This document shows positions 43,844 through 53,730 of a DNA stretch of 64,000 nt, piece by piece. Every line of letters starts with the position of its first letter. The first letter of the stretch is position 1. Under the pieces are notes generated by a model, which saw nothing but the letters and a program-made list of their open reading frames with translations, ran no database searches and had not been told where the DNA came from. The translations under genes were made by a program, and so were the position numbers. The DNA is from Psococerastis gibbosa. Its lineage: Eukaryota > Arthropoda > Insecta > Psocodea > Psocidae. The stretch is taken from the NCBI GenBank assembly GCA_963971405.1, contig OZ020484.1, positions 7,564,001-7,628,000 on the forward strand, given 5' to 3'.

Positions 43844-44284
43844 TTATAGGCCTATATGATTTTTTTTCATTTTTGAACACCAAGGATTTTACAAATTAAA
43901 CTGGATATAAAGTTTGTTTTCATGTAGTATGCTAAGCATAGGCGGATTTTTATTATTTTTGAGAGTATCGACTGGTGTACGTCACCATGCCTACTTCACC
44001 AGTTTTCATCTTTTAATCTTGCTAATTTTCAGAAGCTAGAGCAGTATAGTCTAAGGCTCCTAAGCTACACCCACGTATACCATAAGTAGGTACCTTTAAT
44101 TGTGGCAAATTCAAAATTGGCAGTTGACAATTAAAAATACTTGGAGCGCTGAGAAAAGCATTATAGGGGGCTGCGTAACCTTCTGGAGACTGGAGGGGGG
44201 GGGGGCTAGGTTGTTTGGGTTGTCATTATCAGATCTAAGCTGTTCTCCGTGAATCCAAGCCATTAATGTTATGGTAAACCTGAA

Positions 44285-44690
44285 TTAGTGAGGTTTTACA
44301 CATTTTATCCCCTGGAGAAGGGGGCGCAGTCTCCCTGCAGAAAAACAATGATAAATGGGCCCAAATTAATGAGGTTTTTCGCATTTTATACCCTGGTGAT
44401 AGGTGGGCCCGGGGGTCTCCCCCGTAGAAAAAAATTGATAAATTAGTGAGGTTTTACGCATATTAAACCCTGGAGAATGGGGGGCAGGGGGTTTCCCCCG
44501 GAGAAGGAAAATTGATGTATATAGGTCCAAATTAGTGAGGTTTTACGAATTTTGCAAGCAGTACAGTTGAGATTGTACCGACAAATAAACCTACCACTGA
44601 GGGGGCCCGGGGGTCTCCCCCGAAGAAAAAGCTTGAAAAAATAGGTCTGAAATAGGCCTATTGGGATCTTAAGCATTTTGAGTAATACAT
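44285..44690. repeat. degenerate minisatellite, about 80-90 bp period
   Basis: GAGGTTTTACRCATTTTA blocks start at about 44290, 44370, 44450 and 44536, separated by CCCTGGAGAAGGGG and GGGGGTCTCCCCCG-type blocks. It shares the GGTTTTACGCATTTT and GGGTCTCCCCC wording with the array at 26400-27290. Confidence 0.65.
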
Positions 44691-45313
44691 TTTTGTGAAA
44701 ATAAGTCAATGTGATGATTTTTTCATGATATCTTTCATGTAAAATAAGCATACCAGTATCAAGAATTAATTCCCCTTTCGTTATTGTGGATACTATGCCT
44801 TTCGCCTCCATAACGTCTTTGTCACCAGAAATCCTGGGGGGGGGGGGCCTGCGGGCTTAGCCTCCCCCCCCAGGACCCCCCTATTTACGCCAATGCATGT
44901 ATGTATAAACTTACAAACCTTTCTTGAAATAGGTTTGTGATGGAAATAATGCAATAGGCTCCCATGATTTAATCATTTGATTTGACTTTTTTCTCACCCT
45001 CACACTTTTATAGGCTGATATGAAATTCAAGGCATCTTATTTCAGGTTCATCTAAGTTTTATTCATTATACAAAGCTGAAGCTACTCAAGCTAGTAACTT
45101 TTTAAAAACATGCCGAAATCTAGATTAATTTTTAGTGCGCTAGCGGCGGGAAATCCACGACAGCTAAGTCGTAATAAATAGCTGACAATTAACTGTCATA
45201 ACTGCCATAAGATAACTATTGAGTTTCATTTGGCGCGAAAATTTTAGGCCGAAATATGGTGGACTTTCGATTGGTCCCCTGCTTCAGCATGCAAATATAT
45301 ATAATTATATATA
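44691..45313. other. intergenic, no gene seen
   Basis: G and C runs at 44836-44872. No supported gene. Confidence 0.45.
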
Positions 45314-45741
45314 GGTGCCCATTCCACATACGTACAACGTCAATGAAAATTATGAAATTGAAGGGCATTTCAATTTTACTCTATGCCATTGTTAAAATTG
45401 ATCAATGATCAATTGATAATAGAGTAAAATCACAAACAATGAAACAAACAATCTAAAATTAAAAAATGGCGTCATGTGATATGACAAGTACAACTATTTT
45501 GATTGATTTCTCTAAAAAGAAAGCATTTCTGTATAAAAATTATAATAAGGATTAAATAATAAGGCGACGAAGAAAACAAATACAATTTCAAGAAACAAAT
45601 TTCAAAAATTTGGCGCATACGCTTCAATTGACAATTGTCAATTTTTGAAAAACATATGGAATGGCCCCCATCCATGAGAAATTGAAATGTCCTTCAATTT
45701 CATAATTTTCATTGACGTTGTACGTTTATGGAATGGGCGCC
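45314..45741. repeat. fold-back MITE, 428 bp form, TSD ATA
   Basis: Ends GGTGCCCATTCCACATACG and its complement, ATA at 45311-45313 and 45742-45744. The outer arms are those of the 143 bp subfamily, but the interior carries the block TGATCAATGATCAATTGATA and an ORF start at 45466. A related copy, inverted, lies at 53043-53394. Confidence 0.85.
45466..45555 (+). pseudogene. MADF-like ORF start carried by a MITE
   Basis: Reads MASCDMTSTTILIDFSKKKA, then FLYKNYNKD and a TAA stop, 29 codons. The ILIDFxKKKxFLYxxYNKD pattern resembles the start of a MADF (Myb/SANT-like) DNA-binding domain, where a leucine-isoleucine helix is followed by a P/F-LW/LY and a Y-K-D step. PIF/Harbinger transposons encode a Myb/SANT-type second protein, so this is probably a relic of the autonomous parent (inference). 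Other members carry MASWDMLSTNILIDFYKKK. Confidence 0.5.
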
Positions 45742-45836
45742 ATAGATCAATGTGCAAATCATATGGATAATGCGCCATACCGGCAACTTGGCAAATATAA
45801 AAACCGATAGAAGCGCCACTTGTTATTTATAAGGCG

Positions 45837-45900
45837 CCCATTCCATTGACCGGCTAGGGCTATTTCCAAAACGGTGACGTGGTAGCAGACACTTAAGAGT
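45837..45900. repeat. one end of a long-subfamily fold-back MITE
   Basis: GGCGCCCATTCCATTGACCG through GGTGACGTGGTAGCAGACAC; the rest is missing. Confidence 0.65.
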
Positions 45901-46484
45901 GTACAGGCCGTAGAATGGTGTTTGGACCTAAAGCAATAGGGCCTTTTAAGCATGTTTAATTAATGCCTTTATTACATATCTACCATGATAACAAAGGTAA
46001 AGATGTGGGGTATAATATTAACGATTTACAATTTTGATATATTTAGTCACTACGGAGAAAAAAATTGTTAAAAAAGGCCAAAAAATAAAACAGAACAGGG
46101 AATTTGAGATCTTACCGTTGGTAATGTGGCACTACAACATATATTTAAGGCAACTAAATTACAATATCTAAGAAATTAATGAATCACATTTTACTAATTT
46201 CCATTAATAGCATAATAAATAAATTATTTATATTATCTGTTTACATTTCAAATAAGATGGCTGAGAACAGAAAGCTCATCTGTTGTGAAACCAAGCACAA
46301 TCGACGTGAACAATGTTGTAGGTAATTTCCAGAAGATGTCGCACTGATTTATATGTCGCAGTTTTGGTTTTGTTCTGTTACGTTGTTAGTATTGCGTTCA
46401 GAGCTTGTAAACAAAGTAATTTGTTAACTCTCGCATTATTTCATATTTTATGATTTTGTCCATTGTTTTCTTGGCGTACTGAGA
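45901..46484. other. upstream region of the plus-strand transposase/YqaJ gene
   Basis: No repeat family recognised and no terminal inverted repeat seen that pairs with sequence after 50392. Any promoter must lie here, but no TATA-type element at a convincing distance can be singled out. Confidence 0.4.
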
Positions 46485-49400
46485 ATGGGTAAATTTAAAG
46501 GCCAGAAGGAATATGAAAAAAATAGACGGACGCGAGCATATCGGAAAGGGTTTAAAGGCGTAGCACCCCATAAAAAAAAGGAAATGGAACGGTTAGTACA
46601 TGTTGTTATAAGAAATGTAGTACGTATCTGTAATTGCTATTTATGTCTAGATAGATCGACAGCCAATTTAAAGAGGATAGTGATCTTTCGTTCTAAGTGA
46701 GATTTGTATGTGGGGACCTCATTTTTATTGTAACCAGTCAGGAGCAACCATGGGCATAGGCGGCTATTGCATTTGTCAATATTCCCACATTTGTGCATCA
46801 ATAATTGATGCGATTTTTCTTTGAATGAGACTATTATGTAGATACTTAACTTATCTATTATAAATTAAGTTATAATATGGTAGAGACTTATTATTGATGC
46901 ATAAATGAGGGAATATCGGCAAGTGGAATAGCCGCCATATCATTTATAAACATACATGTATCAATCTTGGGAGACTTTGTGCCTTGGTTACCTGGTCACA
47001 AGCTTTGTTTGGGGGAAAAACCTACTTCCAGACTGATTCTGATGAATTTAGTGTTTTAAAAATTCATTCAATTTTTTTATCCAGAGAGAAAGAAGTGATT
47101 GTTACAGAGTTACAAATTTCGAATTGTTTTCTCTTTAATAGGGCTCTATATTAGACAGGTATTGTCATCCGCCACATTATATCCATTATAAGTCTGGTGT
47201 ATAAGCCAAGCATTGGGTGTTTACCTATTTATTTTTAGAAATTTATCGTTGTTTATTTATTATTATTTAAAAAAACGTGCTACCAATTAGGGAAGTGTTT
47301 AATAAAAAAATACTAAAACGTGTATTAGTTTTTTCAATATTTCTCAACCTCTTACTTTTCTTACAATACTTACCATATAGGAATTAGGATACAACATGGC
47401 GGATGACAATACCCGGGTATATAGTGCCTTACTCTGAAATTAGCATTTGCATTTGAGCAGTAAATATAGTGAAATTGAAACAAGTAGACTAAGTGTTGTT
47501 CGTCACTACATTTACGAGTCCTATTATTATATTACGATCGGGCGTACCCCAGGCAATGCAAAGTGGAAATATCTAGCGGCTAATCCTTCCACCACCGAAA
47601 AGAGACCAACGACTTAAACAGTTCAACGACCTTTGGGTCAGCACCGACCATTGCGTCTGATTGGCAGAACACTGGGCCCAGAAACTGAGTCTCTACCTCG
47701 GAGACGAAAAAATAACTACAATATATACAATGTGTATCCCCAATTGTGATTGCATGAACAGTAGAGTATAATCAAACCATGGTGTAAGCTTATACAATAT
47801 TCACTGCTGTTATATTTATGTCTAATACTTTTTTGTAGGGTTGATAATTATCTTAAAAGAGAAGGTGTTATTTTAACATCCACGCCAGACGACGTATCTG
47901 ACAGCCTTAATCTTGCTGGCCCAATTGCTATGGAGGAAGAGGGCCCAGCTGATGAGACAGTCATTAGCAATCAATCCATTGGGGCCGATGAGCCCAGCCC
48001 ATTTCTTATGGAGGAAGAGGACCCAGTTAATGAGACTGTTGGCAATCAGTCCATCGGGGCCGATGAGCCCAACTCAATTTTGCCAACTGGTACTTTACCA
48101 GGCAACAGGATTGTTAACTTGGCTCACCTCTTCACCCAATTAAAAAATGACGTGCACAAACCATTCATGTGCACTATTGCTGACATGGACTTCATAAGGG
48201 AGGTGCCCATAAAAAAGCACAGCATAATGACGGTGCAGTTGCTATTTCAATGCCGCATGTGCAACTCCACTAGAAAATACGCCCTTCAGCCTAACGATGA
48301 AAACATCGAAGGTAATTTGGTGAACGGCGTGATATCTGGTGGTGTGGGCTTTGCAGCCGCTGAACCAATTTTTGCTGCGTTGAACATCCCTTTCATGAGT
48401 GAGAGAAAATTTATGAAAGAGGGACTGAAAGTGTCCGAGCGAATTGGAGCTAGCCTTTCTCAGTCCATGGCTGCAGCTGCGGCTGAAGAAAAACAGTTAG
48501 CTTTAGAAGCTGGAGACGTCTTGCCAGATGGCACTCCTTTTATTACAGTTGTGGCTGATGGAATGTGGGCTAAGAGGTCATATAAGACGAAATATAATTC
48601 GTTGTCGGGGATGGCGTCAATTATTGGGTACAGGACAAGGAAAGTTGTTTTTGTGGGCACGCGTAATAAGTTCTGCTCCTTGTGTTGTAGAGAAAAAAAA
48701 ACGGGGAAGAAGGCGCCCCACAAATGCTTTAGGAACTGGAAACGTTCCTCAACTGCCATGGAAGCTGATATAATTGTTGAGGGATTTCGGCGGAGCATAC
48801 AGACGCAAGGCATTGCTTACACGAGGCTCATTGGTGATGGGGATTCAAGTGTTATGAAGCGTCTATTAGGGGCACAGCCGTACGGATTTACCGTTGCAAT
48901 AAAAAAAGTGGAATGCCGCAACCATTTACTCAGAAATATGGACGGCCACTTGCGTGGGTTTTTGAAGGCGACTAAGTTCCCCATAGCAGAGCGAAAAGCC
49001 TTAGCATCCAACGTTTTCCGCTTTCGCCAGGCTGTGAGAGGCGCGATTAAGCATTGGAAAAATGCAGCTGGCCTTTCATCAATTCGTTGTGAGGGATTGC
49101 ACAAGGACATTTTAAATGCCCCTAAACACATACTTGGTCTTCATCATGATTGCCTGGAGTACTATTGCAAAGAGAAAGGCGTAAATGAGTCCAGCTTGTA
49201 CAATGTGATGACAAAATCTGGCCTAGCTGATGATTTGATAAGATTGATGACCAGGGTCGCACACCATGCTGATTCACTCTTGCTTGATGTTGACAGCAAT
49301 CTATGCGAACAACTCAATAGCCTAGCAAATAAATTAATTGGTGGCAAGAGAATTTTTTATGGTGCTCGCGGAAGTTACAACATGAGAATGGAAGCCGCAT

Positions 49401-50392
49401 GTCTTCAATTTAACGAGGGTGCCTTTTTAGCAGATGTCGCACGGCGTATTTGTAACATTTGAACCCCAGGGAGTAGAACGAAGGGATACGTTTCACGGGC
49501 AAAATTAAGAACGGAACATAACAGGCGACGGCGAGAACTGTTTAAAAGAAGCAAACCGACTCAGTGGAAAGAAGAAGCAGGTCCAGATGAAGATTACGGG
49601 GACGTTGAGGACATTCCAGATATCCCAGAATCGCAGTTGCGTCAGAGTAAAGAGCGTTTCCTAGAAGAGTTGAGTTCTGTTGATCCGGAAGAATTACAGT
49701 TGAGGACAATGGGTCAAGACCTTTCGGAAGATTGGATGGTGGAAAGGGTGAAACGCCTCACTGCTTCAAATTTTGGTAAAGTGATGTGCTTAAGGCCAAC
49801 GACCTCAACCCGAAACACTGTGAAGTCGATCCTGTACAGTGATATTTCACGGACTCAAGCCGTAAAGTTTGGGAAAACGAACGAGGATTTGGCCCGGGAA
49901 ATATTTTGCTGCAAAAACGGCAAGAAAGTGAAAAAATGTGGTCTCTTTGTTGATCCCACGTATCCCTTTCTCGCTGCTTCGCCCGACGGATTAGTTTGTG
50001 GAGAGGATGCTCTACTGGAGATAAAATGTTTGTGGGCAGCCACAAAAGCTGAGACGACGTCGCTGGCAGATGCTGTCAGGCAGAAGAAGACTGCAATGTT
50101 GAAACTTGGCGAAAAAGGTGTCGTCCAGCTTAAACCAAAAAGTTACTGGCACTACCAGATACAGGGGCAGCTGAACATTTTGAAGGTGAATAAGTGCTAC
50201 CTTTTCATATACACGCCTCATTGGCAAGAGGTCATTGAAGTTACCAGGGACCAGAGTCTTTGGCGTTCAGTCATGGTGCCAAAACTCGAGAGGTTTTACA
50301 AGGAAGCCTTATTATGCGAAATTGTTTCACCACGGTACACCCTTGCAGAGCGGACTAACGACATCAGACAGGCCTTTCTAAGTGTTTTTTAG
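46485..50392 (+). CDS. Mutator-like transposase / YqaJ nuclease gene, one intron, one in-frame TGA
   Basis: Exon 1 (46485-46591) encodes a very basic start, MGKFKGQKEYEKNRRTRAYR. Intron 46592-47838 has a GTTAGT donor and TTTTTTGTAG acceptor. Exon 2 (47839-50392) then runs open for 540 codons to a TGA at 49460-49462 and on, in the same frame, for 309 codons to TAG. Before the TGA is a Mutator-like transposase region: VVADGMWAKR (Asp about residue 276), cysteines in NKFCSLCC and HKC, and IGDGDSS (Asp about 369). After it is a YqaJ-type PD-(D/E)XK nuclease: RLTASNFGKVM, AASPDG, LLEIKC and WHYQIQGQLNIL. The paralogue has Lys where the TGA lies, so the stop is derived. It may be a single nonsense change in one 885-codon protein, or give two proteins. 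No terminal repeats or TSD found; domestication is possible. Confidence 0.82.
46759..46936. repeat. fold-back MITE in the intron of the plus-strand gene, TSD ATA
   Basis: A 178 bp GGCGGC-subfamily member, GGCGGCTATTGCATTTG to CAAGTGGAATAGCCGCC; ATA at 46756-46758 and 46937-46939. Confidence 0.85.
47142..47434. repeat. inverted-end element in the same intron
   Basis: The left end GGTATTGTCATCCGCCACAT (from about 47157) and the right end, whose complement reads GGGTATTGTCATCCGCCATG, are inverted over about 45 bp. The right tip reads ATATAGTGCCTTA. A related copy lies at about 60340-60608. Confidence 0.65.
47930..49462 (+). CDS. transposase portion as an uninterrupted frame
   Basis: The part of exon 2 from the first internal Met to the TGA, 510 codons. 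It begins with a 27-residue near-repeat, GPADETVISNQSIGADEPSP against DPVNETVGNQSIGADEPN. It continues through LPGNRIVNLAHLFTQLK, a CRMC motif, NLVNGVISGGVGFAAAEPIF and the catalytic blocks, and ends CLQFNEGAFLADVARRICNI. If translation started only here, the 36-residue basic start of exon 1 and 30 residues of exon 2 would be lost. The match of those residues to the paralogue argues that the true start is in exon 1. Confidence 0.8.
   Translation: MEEEGPADETVISNQSIGADEPSPFLMEEEDPVNETVGNQSIGADEPNSILPTGTLPGNRIVNLAHLFTQLKNDVHKPFMCTIADMDFIREVPIKKHSIMTVQLLFQCRMCNSTRKYALQPNDENIEGNLVNGVISGGVGFAAAEPIFAALNIPFMSERKFMKEGLKVSERIGASLSQSMAAAAAEEKQLALEAGDVLPDGTPFITVVADGMWAKRSYKTKYNSLSGMASIIGYRTRKVVFVGTRNKFCSLCCREKKTGKKAPHKCFRNWKRSSTAMEADIIVEGFRRSIQTQGIAYTRLIGDGDSSVMKRLLGAQPYGFTVAIKKVECRNHLLRNMDGHLRGFLKATKFPIAERKALASNVFRFRQAVRGAIKHWKNAAGLSSIRCEGLHKDILNAPKHILGLHHDCLEYYCKEKGVNESSLYNVMTKSGLADDLIRLMTRVAHHADSLLLDVDSNLCEQLNSLANKLIGGKRIFYGARGSYNMRMEAACLQFNEGAFLADVARRICNI
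49463..50392 (+). CDS. YqaJ-type nuclease portion, in frame after the TGA
   Basis: It opens TPGSRTKGYVSRAKLRTEHN, a basic linker, then an acidic stretch (GPDEDYGDVEDIPDIPES), then the nuclease fold of the lambda-exonuclease/YqaJ type. There is no ATG near the linker; a separate protein would have to start at an internal ATG such as the one in LRTMGQDLSEDW (about 49709). The continuity of frame and of similarity to exons 8-13 of the paralogue shows that it was once joined to the transposase part. Confidence 0.8.
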   Translation, partial: TPGSRTKGYVSRAKLRTEHNRRRRELFKRSKPTQWKEEAGPDEDYGDVEDIPDIPESQLRQSKERFLEELSSVDPEELQLRTMGQDLSEDWMVERVKRLTASNFGKVMCLRPTTSTRNTVKSILYSDISRTQAVKFGKTNEDLAREIFCCKNGKKVKKCGLFVDPTYPFLAASPDGLVCGEDALLEIKCLWAATKAETTSLADAVRQKKTAMLKLGEKGVVQLKPKSYWHYQIQGQLNILKVNKCYLFIYTPHWQEVIEVTRDQSLWRSVMVPKLERFYKEALLCEIVSPRYTLAERTNDIRQAFLSVF

Positions 50393-50501
50393 AATTAGTG
50401 CTCGCCCAGTCTCAGTCCTTCCCTCTCTTTGCCATAACGGCGGTCTTTTAGAATTAACAGCCCGTAGGAAATTGGCAGCCCGATATTTAGTACCTTTTAT
50501 T

Positions 50502-51140
50502 GCTTTCCAATTTATACGTAGCCTAGTATAAGGAAAGCTTTGTGATGGTCGAAATTTTCGATTTCGAGATTTCAACGGATTTACACGTTTTGAGGTCTCA
50601 GGAACCAAAAAAAATCTTTTTACGAAATGACTGTCTGTAGCTCTGTCTGTCTGTCTGTTCATCGATTTCCGGGCAAACTACTCGGCCGATTTTGATGATA
50701 TTTGGTATGTAGGTTTACAAAAATCATACCTCGAGACAATTTTTTTTAAATGGGGCTTACCCAATTTGGGGGGGGGGGGGGTATTTTCAAAAATCTCCAA
50801 AAAAACGTCTAACAATTTATTTCTCAAATACGGCTCCAACGATTTCTTCTAAATTCACATACAGTATATTGCAGTCGCCATTAATGTTTACAATATGGGG
50901 GGGGGGGGGGGGTCGCTTGCCCCTTGATAGTTTCTGTCTGGGGGTAAAAAAATAAAAATAACTAAATTTGAATGAAAAATGACTAAAAAATAATTTCTCT
51001 GCGAAACCTTTCTATCGATGATTTCTACCTTCAGGCATGAATTATGTGTTTAATTGAGTAACGAAACCGAGCAGGTTGCTTTCGCAAAAATCTATTCGGT
51101 TTTGTGGAAAAAAGTTTTTTTTTTTTTTAAATGATAGAAA
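50502..51140. repeat. 0.75 kb element, copy D, right end lost
   Basis: Starts GCTTTCCAATTTAT in the orientation of copy C, about 110 bp after the stop of the plus-strand gene. It has the (CTGT)n run at 50626-50660, G runs at 50769-50780 and 50896-50912, and the block CCTTTCTATCGATGATTTC. It fades out after GAAAATTCACG. Confidence 0.78.
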
Positions 51141-51436
51141 ATTCACGGTGAAACGCATTGCGTATTATAAATTACCGAGTATAAATTATTATCGTGTTTA
51201 TGAAAAAACTAGAACTTCAAAAATTAAAAATACTTTATTATACGATGCATGGTAGTCTTCTAGAACTTAAGTGGGCCAAATCTTTATGAACTTGCTTAGT
51301 TAATTAAATAATAAATAAAATGTTAAATTTAATTTCCAATTTCCCTAAGGGCTGTACACTGTTAATGCCTGCTTTGAGCTCTGCTATTTCCCGGGATTGA
51401 TGTAAATTCCCAAATTTTTGAGGGGGGGGGGCTATA

Positions 51437-51655
51437 ATCCTTAAAAGAGTCCTCAAGGTTCTGGATGAAAAGGATATCCTACGTCCAGAACCTTTTGGTA
51501 TCCGGAAAGGCTGTAGCACACAACAGCAGATTATTAGACTCACTGAGTAGATTAAAAAACAATGGGGCCACAATGCGCCAATTCTTTGAGGCTATACTCC
51601 TTAAAAGAGTCCTAAGGGTTCTGGATGAAAAGGATATCCCTCACAGGGCTTTCAT
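51437..51655 (+). pseudogene. LINE reverse transcriptase scrap with internal direct repeat
   Basis: Reads KRVLKVLDEKDILRPEPFGI then RKGCSTQQQIIRLTE, the (Q/P)FGFRxGxST block of LINE RTs. The first 45 bp (CCTTAAAAGAGTCCTCAAGG..) recur at about 51600-51645 with few changes. Confidence 0.55.
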
Positions 51656-51660
51656 TTGAT

Positions 51661-52399
51661 ATGCAATACGTTATACCTTTGCATTTGAAAATTCCGAGAT
51701 ACCACCTATGACCCCCTGAAACTCCCCTTTCGGACTCCCCGAAAAAAACATTTGATTGCACCATAAGGTAGTTCAATCTTGACTTTGTTATCGTAGATTT
51801 TTACCGCATTTCAAAATTCCTCGTAATAACCGAGATATAGGGGTGTCCGGGTGGTCTGGAACACCCTGTATATATTACGAACAAACAGGAAAGCAAAAAC
51901 CTTTTCTCATACGTGACTACATATCAAAATTGTAAGTCAATACATTTATTTACATCCCATATCATTGCCTTTTTAATTATGGTAGACATTTAATGCAATC
52001 ATAAATCATAATTTTATTGGAACATGCTTCACATGTGTTTATACATATGTCAAAACACCATTCTACGGCTTGTATTCTCATAAATAATACAAAATGTAAG
52101 GAGACGCCACTGCTATAACTGCGGCCTGGAAGATACGGCACGCCACTGCTTTTTGGCTGGATGAAGGAATATAGGAACTCGGCTGTTATTGAGGCATAGA
52201 GGGTCGTAAATATATCAGATGATGAGTCATCACTCACACCCTTCGCTCGTATACCTGCTGCCGACCCTCAAGGATCTCCCAATGTGTGTTGACAACTTGA
52301 CAAAAATTGAACTATTCTAAAAAATTATTCTCTTTTTGCTCTGTGGTACCAAATATGGAATTGCCAAAATTTCCTACGGGCTGTTCACTCTTAAGACTT
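51661..52399. other. intergenic, no gene seen
   Basis: No supported gene. GGTCTGGAACACCCTGTATA near 51855-51874 looks like a transposon terminus but has no partner in the window. Confidence 0.4.
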
Positions 52400-53039
52400 A
52401 GGTAGCGTCTCCACCGACCTCGCATTGCAGATTGCAAGTGAAATTGACGGAAATGTTTGTTTTTCTTTTTATAGAAATCTATTAAGGTGCCCATTCCACA
52501 AACGTACAACGTCAATGAAAATTATGAAATTGAAGGTGGTAGCAGAATTTTTAGTATGTCTTTAATGTCTGCTACCACCTTCAATTTCATAATTTTCATT
52601 GACGTTGTACGTATGTGGAATGGGCACCTAAAATGTTTAATTAACATATCCCATGAAGCCATTTTTTAATTTTAGTTTGTTTGTTTGTGATTTTATTGTA
52701 TGATCATTGATCAATTTTAACTATAGCATAGAGGAAAATAAACATTTCCGTCAATTCTGCAATGCAAATGACATTGACGGAAATTAGAATTTTTCTTTTT
52801 ATAGAAATCTATTAAAATGTGTGTACTTAAGATATCCCATGACGCCATTTTTTAATTTTAGTTTGTTTGTGATTTTACTGTATGATCATTGATCAATTTT
52901 AACTATGGCATAGAGGAAAATAAACATTTCCGTCAATTCTGCAATGCGAGGTCGGTGGAAACGCCACCTAAGTCTTGAATGTCTGCTACCACGTCACCGT
53001 TGTTGGAAATAGCCCTAGCCGGTCAATGGAATGGGCACC
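52400..53039. repeat. long-subfamily fold-back MITE(s), rearranged, with nested MITE
   Basis: Two stacked partial copies: the block from GGTAGCGTCTCCACCGACC reaches 52485, is interrupted by the nested MITE, and resumes at 52632. A second interior block starts near 52755 and ends at GGAATGGGCACC (53039). ATGACGCCATTTTTTAATTT (complement of the ORF start) occurs twice. Confidence 0.7.
52486..52628. repeat. fold-back MITE, 143 bp subfamily, nested, TSD TAA
   Basis: GGTGCCCATTCCACAAACG to GTATGTGGAATGGGCACC; TAA at 52483-52485 and 52629-52631. The host sequence AGAAATCTAT[TAA]AATGTTT reads through as in intact copies elsewhere, confirming the boundaries. Confidence 0.9.
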
Positions 53040-53042
53040 TAA

Positions 53043-53394
53043 GGCGCCCATTCCACATACGTACAACGTCAATGAAAATTATGAAATTGAAGGACATTTC
53101 AATTTCTCATTGATGGGGGCCATTCCATGTTTTTCAAAAATTATTATAATTAAAATTAAAATTAATTATTTTTATACAGAAATGCTTTCTTTTTAGAGAA
53201 ATCAATTAAAATAGTTGTACTTGTCATATCACATGACGCCATTTTTTAATTTTAGATTGTTTGTTTCATTGTTTGTGATTTTATTCTATTATCAATTGAT
53301 CATTGATCAATTTTAACAATGGCATAGAGTAAAATTGAAATGCCCTTCAATTTCATAATTTTCATTGACGTTGTACGTATGTGGAATGGGCGCC
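53043..53394. repeat. fold-back MITE, 352 bp form
   Basis: The outer arms of the 143 bp subfamily with the long interior of 45314-45741 in inverse orientation, including the complement of MASCDMTSTTILIDFSKKKA. TAA before it is shared with the preceding element, and it abuts the next. Confidence 0.82.
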
Positions 53395-53397
53395 TAC

Positions 53398-53730
53398 GCG
53401 CCCATTCCATTGACCGGCTAGGGCTATTTCCAAAACGGTGACGTGGTAGCAGACAATCAAGACTTAGGTGAGGTTTCCATCAACCTCACATTGCAGAATG
53501 CAAATGACATTGACGGAAATTATAATTTTTCTTTTTATAGAAATCTATTAAAATGTTTGTACTTATACTACATTTTAATAGATTTCTATAAAGAAAAAAA
53601 TTATAATTTCCGTCAATGTCATTTGCATTCTGCAATGCGAGGTCGATGGAAACGCCACCTAAGTCTTGAATGTCTGCTACCAAGTCACCGTTTTTGTAAA
53701 TAGCCCTAGCCGGTCTGTGGAATGGGCGCC
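53398..53730. repeat. fold-back MITE, long subfamily
   Basis: GCGCCCATTCCATTGACCGG to GGTCTGTGGAATGGGCGCC, TAA after it. Here the interior is a near-perfect inverted repeat: CAAATGACATTGACGGAAAT faces its complement around 53565, so both ORF starts are lost. Confidence 0.82.

Noticed and set aside
48460-49131. Minus-strand open frames of 104-117 codons
   Set aside because: Antisense shadows of the plus-strand transposase gene, with no motif of their own.
46485-50392. Polinton or virus origin for the YqaJ-type gene
   Set aside because: No capsid, ATPase, protease or polymerase B gene is nearby, and the partner domain is a Mutator-like transposase, so a cellular DNA transposon or domesticated gene is the better reading.
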